64,000 nt of DNA from Pseudomonadota bacterium (GCA_041395565.1 JAWLAI010000003.1:434001-498000), one strand, 5' to 3'. Shown: positions 1 through 9,582, counted from the stretch's first letter. Numbers and translations are program-made. The notes: generated from the letters alone by a model not told the origin.

Positions 1-1389
<1,389 letters not shown>

Positions 1390-1771
1390 TGCTCTGGCGG
1401 CGGCGCACCCGGAGGAGCCGAAGGGGCCGCTATGTGGTTGTTCTGGATGCTGCTGAGCATGGTCGTCACGGGCCGCGGCAGCACGCAAAGGTGCGCGCCG
1501 CGGGATGGCGTGCGGGCCTGCCGCGCCCGGCCCCGAACGCACCGCTGTTCGCTGCGTTGCTACCGATCTGCCGCCGCGATTGAACTGTTGGCGGTTTCCG
1601 CGATCAATGGAAAGCAGCAGGCATGGGTGCACGCATACGTGCGCTGGGGCAGGTCATTGCGCCCGCTGGCGGCAGGACGCAGCACGGCGTTCGCGCCACC
1701 GCCTGCATGTCGAAGCGCCCGGCCGGCACTGTACCGGCCAGGCAGAACCTGAAGAGAAGGAGTGAGCTGTC
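1390..1771. other. Intergenic stretch of ~380 bp, possible remnant small gene
   Basis: No well-supported gene. An open frame at 1432-1752 begins with a hydrophobic MWLFWMLLSMVV stretch behind a weak AAGGGG. It then becomes Arg/Cys/Pro-rich and resembles no family, as expected for out-of-frame GC-rich DNA. Small SHOCT-type membrane proteins often follow copper ATPases and start similarly, so a decayed copy is possible, but this is speculation. The end of the stretch (AGAAGGAG at ~1755-1762) is the ribosome-binding site of the protease gene. Confidence 0.3.
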
Positions 1772-3241
1772 ATGAGAAGTCCGCTAATGCGTGTATTGCT
1801 GTCACTGGCGTTGCTGTGCAGCTGGCAGGCGCCGGTGCTGGCCCTGGACGGTTCGGTCGAGCACCTGCGCGAAACGAGCAAGGCCTTTGCCGCGGTTGCG
1901 CGCGAGGTCGCGCCGTCGGTGGTCTTCATCCAGGTCGAGAAGCAGACGCAGTCCAGCGCGGGCGCGACGCCGTTCGGCGGCGAGCAGTGGCCCTTCGGCG
2001 ATGATCTGTTCCAGCATTTCTTCGGCGACCAATACCACGGCGTACCCCGCTCCGGCCAGCCGCGTGCGGAACAGCACACCATCGGCCAGGGTTCCGGCTT
2101 CGTGTTCGCCACCGGACGTGATGCGGGCGGCGACACCACCTACATCATGACCAACAACCACGTGGTCGACGACACCGACAGCATCCGCGTGAAACTGCTG
2201 GACGGGCGTGAATTCGACGCCACGGTCAAGGGGCGCGACCCGCAGTCCGACGTGGCCGTGATCGCGATCAGGGCCGGCGGCGTCCCGGCGCTGAAGCTGG
2301 GCGATTCCTCCCGCCTGGAGGTCGGCGAATGGGTGCTCGCCATCGGCAATCCGTTCGGCCTGAGCAATACCCTGACGGTCGGCGTCGTCAGTGCCACCGG
2401 CCGTACCAGCGTGGGCATCAGCGACTACGAGGATTTCATCCAGACCGACGCCGCCATCAATCCGGGCAACTCGGGCGGACCGTTGGTCAACCTCGATGGC
2501 GAGGTGGTGGGCATGAATACCGCCATCTTCAGCCGCAGCGGGGGCTACATGGGCGTGGGCTTCGCCATCCCGGCCAACCTGGCCGGCGCGATCGCGAACC
2601 AGCTCATCGACACTGGCGCGGTGACGCGCGGTTACCTGGGTGTCGCGATCCAGCAATTGACACCCGACCTGGCCGAGTCCTTCGGCATCGCGCCCGGCAA
2701 GGGCGTGCTGGTGGCCGAGGTGACCGCGGATGCGCCGGCAGGCAGGGCCGGGCTGCGCCAGGGTGACGTGATCGTGGCCTATAATGCCGCGCCGGTGAAC
2801 GATGTGGGCAGCTTCCGTAACCGCATCTCGCTCACGCCACCGGGCAGCCGCGGGGAGCTGACCGTGCTGCGCAACGGCAGGCAGGAGACACTCGCGGTGA
2901 CCATCGGCACGCTGACGGAGCAGCAGGCGGCTGCAACCGCGGAACCGGCCGTGCAGACCGCGCAGCGGCTCGGCCTCAGCGTGCAGACCCTGACGCCGCA
3001 GCTGGCCGGCCAGGTCGGTGCAGAACCAGGTGAAGGCGTGCTGGTGACGGAGGTACAATCCGGTTCGCTGGCGGCCCGGGTCGGCATCGAGGCCGGCAGT
3101 GTGATCCTGCGCGTGAACCGCGCGGACGTGCACAGTGTCGACGAATTCAGCGCGGCACTGCGGGAGAGCGAAGCCGCGCGGCGTGTCCTGTTCCTGGTGC
3201 GCAAGGGGGACATGCAGCGCTATGTCGCACTGCGCTGGTAA
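1772..3241 (+). CDS. degQ: Periplasmic HtrA/Deg-family serine protease (DegQ/DegP-like)
   Basis: Periplasmic protease-chaperone that degrades misfolded envelope proteins. The 489-aa product starts with a Sec signal peptide (MRSPLMRVLLSLALLCSWQ, probable cleavage after VLA near residue 26). The trypsin-like domain carries the catalytic triad: His130 in NNHVVDD, Asp160 in SDVAVI and Ser234 in GNSGGPL. Two PDZ domains follow (about residues 280-375 and 400-485), the first beginning RGYLGVAIQ. Length and layout match Do-type DegP/DegQ. The start is set by AGAAGGAG 9 nt upstream of the ATG. The next gene, a DnaJ-like co-chaperone, begins 26 bp after the stop, so the two are probably cotranscribed. 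DegP and DegQ cannot be told apart safely from sequence alone. Confidence 0.95.
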   Translation: MRSPLMRVLLSLALLCSWQAPVLALDGSVEHLRETSKAFAAVAREVAPSVVFIQVEKQTQSSAGATPFGGEQWPFGDDLFQHFFGDQYHGVPRSGQPRAEQHTIGQGSGFVFATGRDAGGDTTYIMTNNHVVDDTDSIRVKLLDGREFDATVKGRDPQSDVAVIAIRAGGVPALKLGDSSRLEVGEWVLAIGNPFGLSNTLTVGVVSATGRTSVGISDYEDFIQTDAAINPGNSGGPLVNLDGEVVGMNTAIFSRSGGYMGVGFAIPANLAGAIANQLIDTGAVTRGYLGVAIQQLTPDLAESFGIAPGKGVLVAEVTADAPAGRAGLRQGDVIVAYNAAPVNDVGSFRNRISLTPPGSRGELTVLRNGRQETLAVTIGTLTEQQAAATAEPAVQTAQRLGLSVQTLTPQLAGQVGAEPGEGVLVTEVQSGSLAARVGIEAGSVILRVNRADVHSVDEFSAALRESEAARRVLFLVRKGDMQRYVALRW

Positions 3242-3267
3242 CGGCGGAACGGGTAAACGATACGGGA

Positions 3268-4212
3268 ATGGAATTCAGGGATTACTACCAGATCATGGGC
3301 GTCGCGCGTGACGCCACCCAGGACGAGATCAAGCGCGCCTATCGCAAGCTGGCCCGCAAGTACCATCCGGACGTCAGCAAGGAAGTGGATGCGGAGGCGC
3401 GCTTCAAGGAGGTCGGCGAGGCGTACGAGGTGCTCAAGGACCCGGAGAAGCGCGCCGCCTATGACCAGCTGGGCGCCAACTGGAAGGCCGGCGAGGAATT
3501 CCGGCCGCCGCCGGGTTGGGACCAGGGCTTCGAATTCCATGGCGGTGGCTTCACCGGCGCCGATGCCGCCGGCTTCAGCGATTTCTTCGAGAGCCTGTTC
3601 GGCCACGGTTTCACACCCGGCGGAAGGGCCCACGCGGGCTTCCATGCGCGCGGCGAGGATACCCACGCCCGGGTGCTGATCGACCTGGAGGATGCCTACC
3701 ACGGTGCGACCCGCACCCTGACCCTGAAACATACCGAGCTCGGCGGCGACGGCCGGCCGCGACTGCGGGAGCGGATGCTCAACGTACGCATACCGAAAGG
3801 CGTCGCTCAGCACCAGCATATCCGCCTGGCCGGCCAGGGCGGGGCAGGTATCGGCAAGGGCGAGGCGGGCGATCTCTATCTCGAGGTCGAATTCCGGCCG
3901 CATGCCTACTTTCATGTCGAGGGCCGGGACGTGTATCTGGATCTGCCGGTGGCGCCCTGGGAGGCGGCACTGGGCGCCACGGTCAAGGCCCCGACGCCCA
4001 CGGGCGCGGTGGACCTGAAAATTCCGGCCGGTTCCGCGGGCGGCCGCAGGCTGCGCCTCAAGGGGCGCGGCATACCCGGGCAGCCGCCTGGCGACCTGTA
4101 CGTGGTGTTGCAGATCGCCCTGCCGCCCGCAGAGTCGGATGCCGCACGCGCCGCCTGGCGCGCACTGGAGCGGCAGTTACAGTTCAATCCACGGGCACGG
4201 CTGGGGGTGTGA
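3268..4212 (+). CDS. cbpA: CbpA-type DnaJ-domain co-chaperone / curved-DNA-binding protein
   Basis: Cytosolic Hsp40 that stimulates DnaK; E. coli CbpA also binds curved DNA. The 314-aa protein has an N-terminal J domain (residues ~4-70) with the essential HPD tripeptide in KYHPDVSKE. A Gly/Phe-rich linker follows (~75-130), then two DnaJ C-terminal substrate-binding beta domains (~130-305). The cysteine-rich zinc-finger region of true DnaJ is absent, which defines the CbpA class. Its modulator gene cbpM follows after 6 bp, the usual pairing. The upstream gap to the protease gene is only 26 bp, suggesting a protease/chaperone operon. Confidence 0.95.
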   Translation: MEFRDYYQIMGVARDATQDEIKRAYRKLARKYHPDVSKEVDAEARFKEVGEAYEVLKDPEKRAAYDQLGANWKAGEEFRPPPGWDQGFEFHGGGFTGADAAGFSDFFESLFGHGFTPGGRAHAGFHARGEDTHARVLIDLEDAYHGATRTLTLKHTELGGDGRPRLRERMLNVRIPKGVAQHQHIRLAGQGGAGIGKGEAGDLYLEVEFRPHAYFHVEGRDVYLDLPVAPWEAALGATVKAPTPTGAVDLKIPAGSAGGRRLRLKGRGIPGQPPGDLYVVLQIALPPAESDAARAAWRALERQLQFNPRARLGV

Positions 4213-4218
4213 TCGATC

Positions 4219-4530
4219 ATGGGCGACGAGCTGATGTCACTGCTGAGCGGCGAGATCCTGGAAGATGACGTGGAGCTGACCCTGGCCCAGTTGTGCCGCA
4301 GCTGCCGGTTGCCGGCCGAGCGCGTGATCATGCTGGTCGAGGAGGGCGTTATCGAACCGCGCGGGCGCGAGCCGGCGCAATGGCGTTTTCACGGGGTCAG
4401 CGTACAGCGGGTACGTTGCGCGCTGCGCCTGGAACACGACCTCGGGGTGAATGCCGCCGGTGCCGCCCTGGTGCTGGATCTGCTCGAGGAACTCCAGGCC
4501 ATGCGCGCGCGTCTGCGCCGGTTTGAATAA
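4219..4530 (+). CDS. cbpM: Chaperone modulator CbpM
   Basis: Small (103 aa) cytosolic protein that in E. coli binds the J domain of CbpA and inhibits its co-chaperone and DNA-binding activities. It has the MerR-like winged-helix character of the family: LTLAQLCRSCRLPAERVIMLVEEGVIEPRG (quoted in parts: LTLAQLCRSC ... VEEGVIEPRG) followed by a hydrophobic helix LVLDLLEELQAMRARL. Identification rests mainly on position directly after cbpA plus size and this pattern. An in-frame ATG 15 bp downstream (4234) is an alternative start. A perfect palindrome begins 12 bp after the stop. Confidence 0.88.
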   Translation: MGDELMSLLSGEILEDDVELTLAQLCRSCRLPAERVIMLVEEGVIEPRGREPAQWRFHGVSVQRVRCALRLEHDLGVNAAGAALVLDLLEELQAMRARLRRFE

Positions 4531-4541
4531 AAAGACAGATC

Positions 4542-4582
4542 GGGGTCGGATACATTTTTCACGGAAAAATGTATCCGACCCC
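4542..4582. repeat. Perfect 19-bp inverted repeat with 3-nt loop (REP-like or terminator)
   Basis: Left arm 4542-4560 (GGGGTCGGATACATTTTTC), loop ACG, right arm 4564-4582, a perfect reverse complement. It lies between cbpM and the flavoprotein gene, 12 bp after the cbpM stop. The GGGGTCnGA core resembles intergenic repeats seen in many proteobacterial genomes and recurs as a half-site at 59619. It could end transcription of the upstream operon, although there is no T-run after the hairpin; the T/A tracts are inside the stem. No transposase lies nearby. Confidence 0.85.
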
Positions 4583-4614
4583 TTTGGGGGACAGCACCCG
4601 GCCAGAGGTAGACC

Positions 4615-6261
4615 ATGAGCCAACTGATGACCGCTGCAGTTACGCAGCAGGCCCGCGAGCTGTTCGCGCAGCTGCGGGAACCGGTACGCCTGCTGTTCTT
4701 CACCCAGCCGCACGCCTGCGGCGCCTGCGCCGAGCAACGCGAGCTGCTGGAAGCGCTGACCGCGCTGAGCGTACAGTTGTCGCTCGAGGTGCATCCGCTC
4801 GACAGCGCGGCCGCCACCGGCCACGGTATCGACAAGGCGCCGGCGACGGTGGTGCGCGGCGCGCGCGACCCCGGCATCCGCTTCTACGGTCTGACCGGCG
4901 GTTATGAATTCGGCTCGCTGCTCGAGGCGATCCGGCTGGTCTCGCTCGGGACGGCAGCGCTCGACCCGGCCGTCGCGAAGCTGGCTGCCGCCATCCAGAC
5001 ACCGATCCATCTCGAGATCCTCGTCACCCTGGCATGTCCCTACTGTCCGAAGATGGTGCATCTCGCGCACCAGCTGGCCGTGGCCAGCGCGCAGGTGCGC
5101 GCGGACATGGTGGATGCCGCCGAGTTCCCGCAACTGGTCAACCGCTATGACGTGCATGGCGTGCCGCTCACGGTGGTCAACGGCCGGCGCGGCTTCGAGG
5201 GCGCACTGCCGGCCGAGCAGGCCATGCTGGAGATCCTCAAGGTGGCCGATCCCGGGGCCTATGAGCAGATCGAGGCGCAGTTGCGGGAGGCGCGCGGCCT
5301 GCGCAAGGCGCGCCAGGCCGAGAGCGCCGAGATCTACGACGTCATCGTGGTGGGTGCGGGACCGGCCGGGCTGACCGCGGCCCTGTATGCACAGCGCAAG
5401 GGCCGCACGACGGCACTGATCGGCAAGCAGGCTGGCGGCCAGATCAATGACACGGCCACGGTGGAGAACTACCCGGGCCTGGTGCAGATCGGCGGGTCCG
5501 ATCTGGCGCAACTGCTGCGCCAGCACGTCGAGGCCTATCCGGTCGCCGAACGCTGCCATACGCAGGTCGAGCAGATCGAGCGGGAGGACGCGCTGTTCTC
5601 AGTCCGCACCGAGGATGGCCAGCGCTATCGCGGCCGCAGCCTGATCTACTGTGCCGGCAAGCGCTACCGCCGGCTGAACGTTCCCGGCGAGGAGCGCTTC
5701 ATCGGTCGCGGCGTGGCCTGGTGCGCCACCTGCGACGCGCCGCTGTTCCGCGACCAGCGCGTGGCCGTGATCGGCGGCGGCAACTCGGCCTTCACGGCAG
5801 TGCGCGACCTGCTGCGTTACGCCAGCGAGGTGCACCTCGTACATGTCCACGATAGCTTCAATGCCGATCCCGTGCTCATCGACGAGATCAGCCAGGCGCA
5901 GGCGGCCGGGCGGGTGTCATTCCATCTCAACAGCCAGGTGCGCGAGTATCTCGGACGCGATCACCTGGAGGGCATCCGCCTGGCCGCTGCCGACGGCAAG
6001 GCGGACCATGATCTCGCAGTGGACGGCGTGTTTCTCGAGATCGGCCTGGAACCCAACAGCGCCCCGCTGGCGACGCTAGTGGCACTCAACGCGCGAGGCG
6101 AGGTCCCGGTGGATCGCGACCAGGGAACCGCCGTGGCGGGGCTGTTCGCCGCGGGTGACGTGACCGACGAGCCGGACAAACAGATCGTCATCGCCGCCGG
6201 TGCCGGGGCCAAAGCGGCGCTTGCGGCAGACCGCTATCTCGCCGGGACCGGGCACGGCTGA
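4615..6261 (+). CDS. Thioredoxin-reductase-like flavoprotein with double thioredoxin-fold N-terminus (AhpF-like)
   Basis: Predicted cytosolic FAD/NAD(P)H disulfide reductase of 548 aa. The N-terminal ~215 residues look like two thioredoxin folds, and both have a CxxC: Cys35-Gly-Ala-Cys38 and Cys141-Pro-Tyr-Cys144. The C-terminal part is a complete thioredoxin-reductase module: FAD fingerprint VIVVGAGPAG (243-252), redox motif CATC (370-373), NAD(P)-binding GGGNSAFTA, and the final FAD motif GLFAAGDVTD. E. coli AhpF has the same general order but only one active N-terminal CxxC (CHNC), and CPHC in its reductase part. This protein therefore looks like an archaeal-style protein disulfide oxidoreductase fused to TrxR. 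No ahpC lies alongside. The ATG follows AGAGG at 4604-4608. Neighbours are chaperones, suggesting an oxidative/heat stress role (inference). Confidence 0.88.
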   Translation: MSQLMTAAVTQQARELFAQLREPVRLLFFTQPHACGACAEQRELLEALTALSVQLSLEVHPLDSAAATGHGIDKAPATVVRGARDPGIRFYGLTGGYEFGSLLEAIRLVSLGTAALDPAVAKLAAAIQTPIHLEILVTLACPYCPKMVHLAHQLAVASAQVRADMVDAAEFPQLVNRYDVHGVPLTVVNGRRGFEGALPAEQAMLEILKVADPGAYEQIEAQLREARGLRKARQAESAEIYDVIVVGAGPAGLTAALYAQRKGRTTALIGKQAGGQINDTATVENYPGLVQIGGSDLAQLLRQHVEAYPVAERCHTQVEQIEREDALFSVRTEDGQRYRGRSLIYCAGKRYRRLNVPGEERFIGRGVAWCATCDAPLFRDQRVAVIGGGNSAFTAVRDLLRYASEVHLVHVHDSFNADPVLIDEISQAQAAGRVSFHLNSQVREYLGRDHLEGIRLAAADGKADHDLAVDGVFLEIGLEPNSAPLATLVALNARGEVPVDRDQGTAVAGLFAAGDVTDEPDKQIVIAAGAGAKAALAADRYLAGTGHG

Positions 6262-6320
6262 CCCGGGCGGTCCGGTTACCCCCGGGGTGAAAAATAGGTG
6301 TTGCCACTGCCCGGACGGCG

Positions 6321-6348
6321 GTTGAAACCGCCGCGCGCGGCCCTATAT
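6321..6348 (+). promoter_or_regulatory. Putative sigma-32-type heat-shock promoter before hsp20 pair
   Basis: GTTGAAA (6321-6327) is followed 13 nt later by CCCTATAT (6341-6348). This resembles the RpoH consensus CTTGAAA / CCCCATnT with normal spacing, and lies 44 bp before the first Hsp20 start codon. Called from consensus only. Confidence 0.55.
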
Positions 6349-6391
6349 CGATGGTTAGGCGACACCCATCGACTTCACAGGAGGTGCTGAC

Positions 6392-6835
6392 ATGTTTGGC
6401 AGTCTGACCAATTACGGTGACAGCCTGTTCGACGAGTTCCGGCGTATGCAGGACGAGATGAGCGAGCTGTTCGGCCGTGCGCCGTGGCCGGCCGGGATCC
6501 GTTCCGTGTCGCGCGGCAGCTATCCGCCCATCAACGTGGGCGCCACGCCCGAGCAGGTGGACGTGTACCTGTTCGCAGCCGGTATGGATCCGCAGACGCT
6601 CGATATCTCCATACAGCAGAACCTGCTGACGGTGGCCGGTGAACGCAAGGCGCCGGCCGAGCAGGATGCCAGCTATTACCGCAAGGAGCGCTACGACGGC
6701 GCCTTTCGCCGCGTGATCACGCTGCCGGACGATGTCGATCCCGAGCAGGTGGAGGCGCGTTACCGCGACGGTGTGCTGCAGATCCAGGTGCGGCGGCGTG
6801 CGGCGGCGCGGCCGCGGCAGATCGAGGTGAAATAG
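6392..6835 (+). CDS. Small heat-shock protein, Hsp20 / alpha-crystallin family (first copy)
   Basis: ATP-independent holdase chaperone of the cytosol. The 147-aa product has an N-terminal region rich in Phe/Met/Glu (FDEFRRMQDEMSELFG). The alpha-crystallin domain spans about residues 48-140 and includes the conserved end-of-domain pattern DGVLQIQVRRR. The usual C-terminal I/V-x-I/V anchor appears as IEV close to the end. CAGGAGGTG sits 7 nt before the ATG, a strong ribosome-binding site. A second Hsp20 gene begins 50 bp after the stop, so they form a two-gene heat-shock unit behind the putative sigma-32 promoter. Confidence 0.93.
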   Translation: MFGSLTNYGDSLFDEFRRMQDEMSELFGRAPWPAGIRSVSRGSYPPINVGATPEQVDVYLFAAGMDPQTLDISIQQNLLTVAGERKAPAEQDASYYRKERYDGAFRRVITLPDDVDPEQVEARYRDGVLQIQVRRRAAARPRQIEVK

Positions 6836-6885
6836 ACGAACCCAGTGTCGGCGGGCTTCCCCAGCCGGCGAATCGGAGGTGACAG

Positions 6886-7275
6886 ATGACGAAATCCGCA
6901 ACCGAAGGCAGGACCGCCGCGGCCGGCGGCCAGCAGACGACCGAGCACGTGCTGCGCCCGGCGGTCGACATCCACGAGACGGCCGCGGGGATTACCCTGC
7001 TGGCGGACATGCCCGGCGTGGATCGGGAGCGTCTCAATCTGCATGTGGACAATGATGCGCTGACCATCGAGGGCGAGGCGCAAATCGAGATGCCCGCTGG
7101 AATGGAGGCGCTGTACGCGGACGTGCGGGCACGGCGATACCGGCGCAGTTTCGTGCTGAGCAGCGAACTGGATGCCGACGCCATCCAGGCGAGCCTGCGG
7201 GACGGCGTGCTCACCGTGCACATTCCCAAGCGCGCCGAGGTGCGTCCCCGCAAGATCGAGGTGCGCGCGGACTAG
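6886..7275 (+). CDS. Small heat-shock protein, Hsp20 / alpha-crystallin family (second copy)
   Basis: Second holdase of the pair, 129 aa. After a short polar N-terminus (Thr/Ala/Gly-rich, residues 1-20) the alpha-crystallin domain runs from about residue 22 to 122. It has the typical ADMPGVDRERLNLHVDND strand pattern and DGVLTVHIPKR before the C-terminal tail ending RKIEVRAD. The N-terminal arm is shorter than in the first copy. The two copies clearly differ in sequence, so they are probably hetero-oligomerising or specialised paralogues rather than a recent duplication (inference). GGAGGTG lies 6 nt before the ATG. A GC-rich stem-loop follows the stop. Confidence 0.93.
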   Translation: MTKSATEGRTAAAGGQQTTEHVLRPAVDIHETAAGITLLADMPGVDRERLNLHVDNDALTIEGEAQIEMPAGMEALYADVRARRYRRSFVLSSELDADAIQASLRDGVLTVHIPKRAEVRPRKIEVRAD

Positions 7276-7297
7276 CGGCGATTTCATAAACTTCGCG

Positions 7298-7327
7298 CGG
7301 CCCGGCGTGAACTGCGCCGGGCCGTTT
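7298..7327 (+). terminator. Stem-loop terminator after the hsp20 pair
   Basis: Perfect 10-bp GC stem (CGGCCCGGCG, 7298-7307; loop 7 nt; complement 7315-7324) followed by TTT. It starts 22 bp after the hsp20 stop. The T-run is short, so efficiency is uncertain. Confidence 0.6.
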
Positions 7328-7599
7328 CCCCGGTTCGCGCAGCGCTGAACCCCGTGCCTGCAGCGGCCGGGTGTGAACGGGCTGTTGCAATCGTGTAACA
7401 GCCGGTACCCGGTACGCCGTCCGGGAACTTTTCCACCGGCAGTGCAATCTATTGCGCACATCCCGCTGCTTACGGGCGATCTGCACTCGCAGGCCCGCGC
7501 GTGCCTGGTCTGTTGACGGCGTGGCGCGCGGACGCTGCCGTGCAGTATTGCCGAGCAGGTACCGGTTCTTGCGGTTTCAATTCCAGACAGGAGGCAGTG
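7328..7599. other. Intergenic / leader region upstream of the moxR operon
   Basis: About 270 bp without a convincing gene. It contains a second hairpin (arms GGCTGTT 7380-7386 and AACAGCC 7397-7403, 10-nt loop). An upstream in-frame extension of moxR runs through here but lacks a usable ribosome-binding site or MoxR-like sequence, so it was not used. It probably holds the moxR operon promoter, which I could not pinpoint. Confidence 0.4.
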
Positions 7600-7671
7600 A
7601 TGTACGAGACAGAGCCACGGCCTGTGGCGGCGCTACGGCAACGGTTACGCAAGTGGGGGACAGCTGCATGA
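7600..7671 (+). CDS. Possible 23-aa leader peptide translationally coupled to moxR
   Basis: ATG at 7600 is preceded by a strong ribosome-binding site (CAGGAGG, 7589-7595). It opens a 23-codon frame, MYETEPRPVAALRQRLRKWG then TAA (Thr-Ala-Ala). Its TGA overlaps the ATG of moxR as ATGA (7668-7671). The moxR start itself has only a weak GGGGGA. The same ATGA coupling joins later genes of this operon. The peptide is basic, has no recognised family, and could simply deliver ribosomes to moxR. Not proven to be translated. Confidence 0.4.
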   Translation: MYETEPRPVAALRQRLRKWGTAA

Positions 7672-8678
7672 CGCGCGCGCTTCCGAGCGGTGGGGAGGTG
7701 GCGGCAGCGGCCGGCGCGCTGCAGGCGTTCCGTGATCTGCGTGCACAACTCGAAACGCTGGTGATCGGGCAGCAGACCCTGGTCGAGCGCCTGCTGATCG
7801 CCCTGCTCGCCGGCGGACATGTCCTGGTGGAAGGCGCGCCGGGATTGGCCAAGACCCGTGCCATCAAGGCGCTGGCCGCCGGGCTGGAGGCCGACTTCCA
7901 CCGCGTCCAGTTCACGCCCGACCTGCTGCCCGCGGATCTCACCGGTTCGGATGTGTTCCGTCCCGAGGACGGCAGCTTCCGCTTTCAGGCGGGACCGATT
8001 TTTCACAACCTGCTGCTGGCCGACGAGATCAACCGTGCGCCGGCCAAGGTGCAGTCGGCGCTGCTGGAGGCGATGGGCGAGGGACAGGTCACCGTCGGTG
8101 CGAAGAGCTACGCCCTGCCGCGCCTGTTCCTGGTGATGGCGACCCAGAATCCGATCGAGCAGGAGGGAACCTACCCGCTGCCCGAGGCGCAGCTCGACCG
8201 TTTCCTGTTCCACGTACGGGTGGATTATCCCGCGCCGGCTGCCAGCCGCGAGATCCTGCGGCTGGTGCGCGCCGAGGCTCTCGCGCCGACGTCGGCGCGC
8301 AGCGCCGGCGCGACGCTGCTGGCGCAGGCACAGGTATTCGCCGCGCGTGACGCGGTGCTGCGCCTGCACCTGGCCGAGCCGGTCGAGGACTATATCGTGG
8401 CGCTGGTCGAGGCCAGCCGGGCGCCCGCCGCCTATGGCGCGGAGCTCGCCGACTGGGTGCGCTGGGGCGCCAGTCCGCGCGGTGCCATCGGCCTGGAAAG
8501 CGCGGCTCGTGCGCATGCCTGGCTTGCTGGGCGCGATTTCGTGACGCCCGAGGACGTGCAGGTCATCGCCCCGGATATCCTGCGCCACCGGATCCTGCTC
8601 GAATACGAGGCCGAGGCGGAGGGCATCACGCCCCAGCGCTTCGTCGAGGAGCTCCTCGCCCGTGTCCCCGCGCCCTGA
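7668..8678 (+). CDS. moxR: MoxR-family AAA+ ATPase
   Basis: AAA+ chaperone-like ATPase of 336 aa, first gene of a Bat/VWA operon; MoxR proteins are thought to help mature or insert cofactors into partner complexes handled by VWA proteins. Walker A is GAPGLAKT (from residue ~56), Walker B LLLADEINRAPAK, followed by the family-typical MATQNPIEQEGTYPLPEAQL and the lid domain with a C-terminal SPRGAIGLESAAR. The ATG at 7668 was chosen over an upstream in-frame start. It begins the conserved protein, overlaps the stop of the short leader ORF, and the upstream extension is low-complexity. The next gene starts inside its last 17 bp. Confidence 0.93.
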   Translation: MTRALPSGGEVAAAAGALQAFRDLRAQLETLVIGQQTLVERLLIALLAGGHVLVEGAPGLAKTRAIKALAAGLEADFHRVQFTPDLLPADLTGSDVFRPEDGSFRFQAGPIFHNLLLADEINRAPAKVQSALLEAMGEGQVTVGAKSYALPRLFLVMATQNPIEQEGTYPLPEAQLDRFLFHVRVDYPAPAASREILRLVRAEALAPTSARSAGATLLAQAQVFAARDAVLRLHLAEPVEDYIVALVEASRAPAAYGAELADWVRWGASPRGAIGLESAARAHAWLAGRDFVTPEDVQVIAPDILRHRILLEYEAEAEGITPQRFVEELLARVPAP

Positions 8679-9582
8679 ACACGCGAGCGTCTTTCCCGCG
8701 CTGGCCGAGCTGATCACGCTACGGGCTGCGGCGCGGACGCTGGAACTCGGCGCGCGCCGCCTCAGCCTGTCGGCACAGGCCGGTGGCTACCGCTCGGTCT
8801 ACCGCGGCCGCGGTCTCGAATTCGACGAGGTGCGCACGTATCAGCCCGGTGACGAGGTCCGCGCCATCGACTGGCGTGTGACCGCGCGCCGGGGCCGCGT
8901 GCACACGCGGCTATACCGCGAGGAACGCGAGCGTCCGGTGCTGCTGCTCGCCGATCTCGGTCCCGGGATGCTGTTTGGCAGCCGGCGCCTGAAATCGGCG
9001 CAGGTGCTGCACACCGGCGCCATACTGGCATGGGCCGCGGAACGGGCAGGCGATCGGGTCGGTGCGGTCGTGGCGGCGGTTGCGGGCGCGGCGGTGCAGC
9101 CGCCACAGCCGCGGCGTGAGGCCGTGCTGCGGCTGCTCCGGACACTGGTGGAGCTGCAGCCGCGCCGGCCCGGCCCGCTGTCGCCGAGTCTGCTGGATAA
9201 CGCTCTGGCACGGCTGGAGCATATCGCGCATCCGGGCAGTCTGTTGCCCGTGCTGAGCGATTTCGCAGATCTGACAGAGGCGGGAGAGCGCGCACTGGGC
9301 CGGCTGTGCCGTCACAACGACGTCGTCCTGATCTGGATATTCGATCCGCTCGAAGCCGAGCCGCCGCCGCCGGGCCGGTACCGGCTGGGCCTGCCCGGGC
9401 GGCTGGTCGAGCTGGACAGTGCCAGCGCCGCCGCGAACTGGCGCGCGCGCTTCAGTGACCGGCAGCAACGGCTGCAGCGGCTGGCCCATCGCCTCGGCAG
9501 CCCGCTGCTCGTGCTGTCCTCGGCGGCAAACCCCGTGCAGGTGCTGACCCGGGGGCTGCAGCGGCGCGGCAGGGCGGCATGA
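8662..9582 (+). CDS. DUF58 family protein
   Basis: 306-aa soluble protein of the DUF58 family, almost always encoded after moxR and before VWA proteins. The N-terminal part contains the family signature region (RGLEFDEVRTYQPGDEVRAI followed by DWRVTARRG). The C-terminal half has a VWA-like Rossmann pattern (PVLLLADLGPGML; VLIWIFDPLE) in which a complete MIDAS is not evident. It starts at GTG 8662, overlapping moxR by 17 bp, so translational coupling is likely. Precise molecular role unknown; context suggests a partner of the MoxR/VWA assembly. Confidence 0.9.
   Translation: MSPRPEHASVFPALAELITLRAAARTLELGARRLSLSAQAGGYRSVYRGRGLEFDEVRTYQPGDEVRAIDWRVTARRGRVHTRLYREERERPVLLLADLGPGMLFGSRRLKSAQVLHTGAILAWAAERAGDRVGAVVAAVAGAAVQPPQPRREAVLRLLRTLVELQPRRPGPLSPSLLDNALARLEHIAHPGSLLPVLSDFADLTEAGERALGRLCRHNDVVLIWIFDPLEAEPPPPGRYRLGLPGRLVELDSASAAANWRARFSDRQQRLQRLAHRLGSPLLVLSSAANPVQVLTRGLQRRGRAA

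Noticed and set aside
1432..1752. 106-aa open frame after the copper ATPase starting MWLFWMLLSMVV
   Set aside because: After the first dozen hydrophobic residues it is Arg/Cys/Pro-rich with no family pattern; treated as gene-free or a remnant.
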